Source of the DNA: an uncultured Ilumatobacter sp.
GTDB taxonomy: Bacteria > Actinomycetota > Acidimicrobiia > Acidimicrobiales > Ilumatobacteraceae
Length of the DNA stretch: 7,592 bases
NCBI GenBank assembly: GCA_937891565.1
Contig: CALAHA010000190.1
Span: forward strand, 1-7,592
Direction: 5' to 3'
Below, piece by piece: positions 6,855 to 7,592 of the stretch. A program made the position numbers and the translations under genes. The notes beneath the pieces are model-generated. The model had not been told where the DNA came from and did no database searches. It saw only the letters and a list, made by a program, of their open reading frames with translations. How positions within the stretch are numbered: position 1 is the stretch's first letter; each line of letters starts with the position of its first letter.

Positions 6855-7010
6855 TCACTCCTCAGTGGATGCCTGGAACGTCTGGATGCGATCGTTTCTT
6901 ATTCTCAACGATACCTGTGTAGTCCGACTTGCCGACTGAGTGGTGGATGTCGGTGCACCCTTTGACCTGGTGTTTTTCAACTCGAAACGTCGGCGACGCA
7001 GACGGTGCAT
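6855..7010 (-). CDS. Possible small ORF coupled to phoH2 (PhoAT position)
   Basis: This is a 51-residue reading frame starting at ATG 7010. It ends in QTFQASTEE, with its TGA stop overlapping the phoH2 start region (tgatgatg) and its last two Glu codons forming the phoH2 ribosome site. The N-terminal half is arginine-rich (MHRLRRRRFELK). In mycobacteria phoH2 is preceded by an overlapping antitoxin-like gene, phoAT, so the position fits. Against it, there is no good ribosome site before ATG 7010, the GC content at third codon positions (about 60%) is unremarkable for this genome, and I cannot confirm similarity. The frame stays open further upstream to 7181. It may equally be plain leader sequence. 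Confidence 0.22.
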   Translation of the reverse strand: MHRLRRRRFELKNTRSKGAPTSTTQSASRTTQVSLRIRNDRIQTFQASTEE

Positions 7011-7030
7011 GGGCCCTGCAGATTCGGTCG

Positions 7031-7042
7031 TTGCATTTGCAA
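7031..7042. promoter_or_regulatory. Palindrome TTGCATTTGCAA, possible operator
   Basis: There are two perfect 5-bp arms (TTGCA / TGCAA) around a 2-bp centre, in an AT-richer patch about 130 bp before HU. The symmetry suits a dimeric regulator site, but no factor can be named from it. Confidence 0.3.
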
Positions 7043-7091
7043 TGTGTTTAGTACTTGCCGAAATCCAAGAAGCCAAGTCACATAGTTGTAA

Positions 7092-7133
7092 TTCCGCAGG
7101 AATGATGCGGAACTTGCACCGGCGTTCGACGCC
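7092..7133 (+). promoter_or_regulatory. Two consecutive hairpins in the HU leader
   Basis: The first hairpin has TTCCGCA (7092-7098) and TGCGGAA (7106-7112), perfect 7-bp arms with a 7-nt loop. A shorter alternative, ATTCC-GCA-GGAAT (7091-7103), shares its left arm, so the two are mutually exclusive. The second is GGCGT-TCG-ACGCC (7121-7133). They lie 42-83 nt before the HU start, either in the leader RNA or over the promoter as an operator. Confidence 0.4.
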
Positions 7134-7163
7134 AGGGCGAATAAGACAACTCAACCATTCGAA

Positions 7164-7169
7164 AGAGGA
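7164..7169 (+). promoter_or_regulatory. Ribosome binding site of HU
   Basis: AGAGGA sits 5 nt before ATG 7175. This is a strong, well-placed Shine-Dalgarno that fixes the HU start and fits an abundant protein. Confidence 0.8.
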
Positions 7170-7174
7170 CCACC

Positions 7175-7462
7175 ATGGCAACCAAGGCAGAAATGATCGA
7201 AGCAGTCGCCGAGGCGGCAGGCGTTTCGAAGGCCGACACCGAGCGTACGCTCGGAGCGTTCTTCGACCACGTCGTCTCGTCGACGAAGTCGGGCGACAAG
7301 GTCACGTGGCCGGGCTTCGGCAACTTCAGTACAACGCAGCGCGCCGCCCGTGAGGGTCGCAACCCGCAGACGGGCGAGCCTGTGCAGATCAAAGCATCGA
7401 CCGCGATGAAGTTCAGCGCCAGCTCGACGCTGAAGCAGGCCCTCAACGGCAAGAAGAAGTGA
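7175..7462 (+). CDS. hup: HU-family nucleoid DNA-binding protein
   Basis: This small basic protein (95 residues) binds and bends DNA as a dimer, compacting the nucleoid. The N-terminal helices (MATKAEMIEAVAEAAGVSKADTE) are followed by the GFGNF core at 47-51. The DNA-gripping arm carries R62-N63-P64, whose proline inserts between base pairs, in the family segment GRNPQTGEPVQIKAS. The closing helix ends in NGKKK. The length matches a bare HU core (about 90 residues). In mycobacteria and Streptomyces one HU form (HupB/HupS) carries a long lysine-rich tail in the same chain. Here the core stops at TGA 7460-7462 and a lysine-rich gene begins 4 nt later in the +1 frame. A strong ribosome site precedes the start. 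Confidence 0.95.
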   Translation: MATKAEMIEAVAEAAGVSKADTERTLGAFFDHVVSSTKSGDKVTWPGFGNFSTTQRAAREGRNPQTGEPVQIKASTAMKFSASSTLKQALNGKKK

Positions 7463-7466
7463 ACTG

Positions 7467-7592
7467 ATGGCTCCCAAAAAGGCTCCGGTGAAGAAGAAGG
7501 CGGTAGCCAAGAAGGCTCCGGCCAAGAAGGTTGCAGCGAAGAAGGCGGTAGCCAAGAAGGCTCCGGCCAAGAAGGTTGCAGCGAAGAAGGCG
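7467..7592 (+). CDS. Lysine/alanine-rich histone-H1-like protein, 3' end cut by the window
   Basis: The visible 42 residues are MAPKKAPVKKKAVAKKAPAK continuing in the same style: Lys, Ala, Pro and Val only after Met1, with about 45% lysine. This is the make-up of bacterial H1-like proteins and of the HupB tail, which bind DNA non-specifically. No globular domain is seen and the end lies outside the window. It begins 4 nt after the HU stop, with no separate Shine-Dalgarno beyond the Lys-codon run (aagaagaag) at the HU end, so its translation probably depends on ribosomes finishing HU. From codon 10 on it is built of an exact 15-residue repeat. The ATG choice is well supported by position. Confidence 0.8.
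   Translation, partial: MAPKKAPVKKKAVAKKAPAKKVAAKKAVAKKAPAKKVAAKKA
7494..7592 (+). repeat. Perfect 45-bp tandem repeat in the H1-like gene
   Basis: Units 7494-7538 and 7539-7583 are identical at every base, and a third unit begins at 7584 and is cut by the window. Each unit encodes KKAVAKKAPAKKVAA. Within the unit, KKxxA-type 5-residue subrepeats are visible. Full identity including silent positions points to recent expansion by slippage or recombination. Confidence 0.9.

Larger units (their letters stand above)
6859..7174. other. Intergenic region between divergent phoH2 and HU genes
   Basis: This 316-bp gap must hold the promoters for both divergent genes, but I see no convincing -35/-10 pair; TGTAAT at 7087-7092 (5 of 6 to TATAAT) is the best -10 for the HU side. 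It contains the palindrome TTGCATTTGCAA at 7031-7042, a 7-bp inverted repeat at 7092-7112, a 5-bp hairpin at 7121-7133, and the possible small phoH2-coupled ORF. Confidence 0.5.

Noticed and set aside
7151..7570. Minus-strand frame starting with a hydrophobic Ala/Phe/Leu stretch that looks like membrane segments
   Set aside because: The hydrophobic run is the complement of the lysine-rich repeat codons, and the frame runs antisense through HU.

Overview
The window reads as chromosomal DNA of a high-GC actinobacterium. Four things point there: a WhiB-family iron-sulfur protein, an adjacent PafB/PafC pair of WYL-domain regulators, a PIN-PhoH (PhoH2-type) protein, and an HU protein followed by a lysine/alanine-rich histone-H1-like tail gene. 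A lineage such as Acidimicrobiia would fit, but that is an impression and not a test. I see no phage, insertion sequence with a transposase, CRISPR array, tRNA or rRNA.

Layout. (1) Positions 3-926 (+) hold the C-terminal two thirds of an NAD(P)-dependent aldehyde dehydrogenase, cut by the window edge. (2) Positions 927-1125 hold no gene but carry a strong nested palindrome (about 930-1020) that looks like a REP-type or small mobile repeat, or a transcription-stopping hairpin, followed by a possible promoter. (3) Positions 1126-4320 (+) form a tight four-gene run: 3-hydroxybutyryl-CoA dehydrogenase, a stand-alone cobalamin-binding mutase subunit (4-nt gap), pafB (9-nt gap) and pafC (ATGA overlap). 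It joins acyl-CoA metabolism to a DNA-damage-response regulator. (4) The minus strand follows: a DEDDh 3'-5' exonuclease whose end overlaps the end of pafC by 7 bp, then upstream of it a WhiB gene, an intergenic stretch with a likely whiB promoter and a hairpin behind phoH2, and then phoH2. (5) Positions 6859-7174 lie between divergent genes. They contain short inverted repeats and a possible small ORF coupled to the phoH2 start, in the position where mycobacteria carry the PhoH2 antitoxin. (6) Positions 7175-7592 (+) hold an HU protein and, 4 nt later, the start of a lysine-rich repeat protein that runs off the window.

How the genes may work together. The first two thirds combine aldehyde or acyl-CoA catabolism (aldehyde oxidation, a B12-dependent carbon-skeleton mutase, 3-hydroxyacyl-CoA oxidation) with PafBC. 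The rest is nucleic-acid housekeeping: damage response, exonuclease, redox-sensing regulator, PIN-PhoH RNase/helicase and nucleoid proteins. The most interesting points are the nested palindrome, the possible two-subunit mutase paired with a hydroxybutyryl-CoA dehydrogenase, the possible PhoAT-like gene, and the split HupB-like arrangement whose junction shares 16 identical bases with a second gene junction 5.4 kb away.
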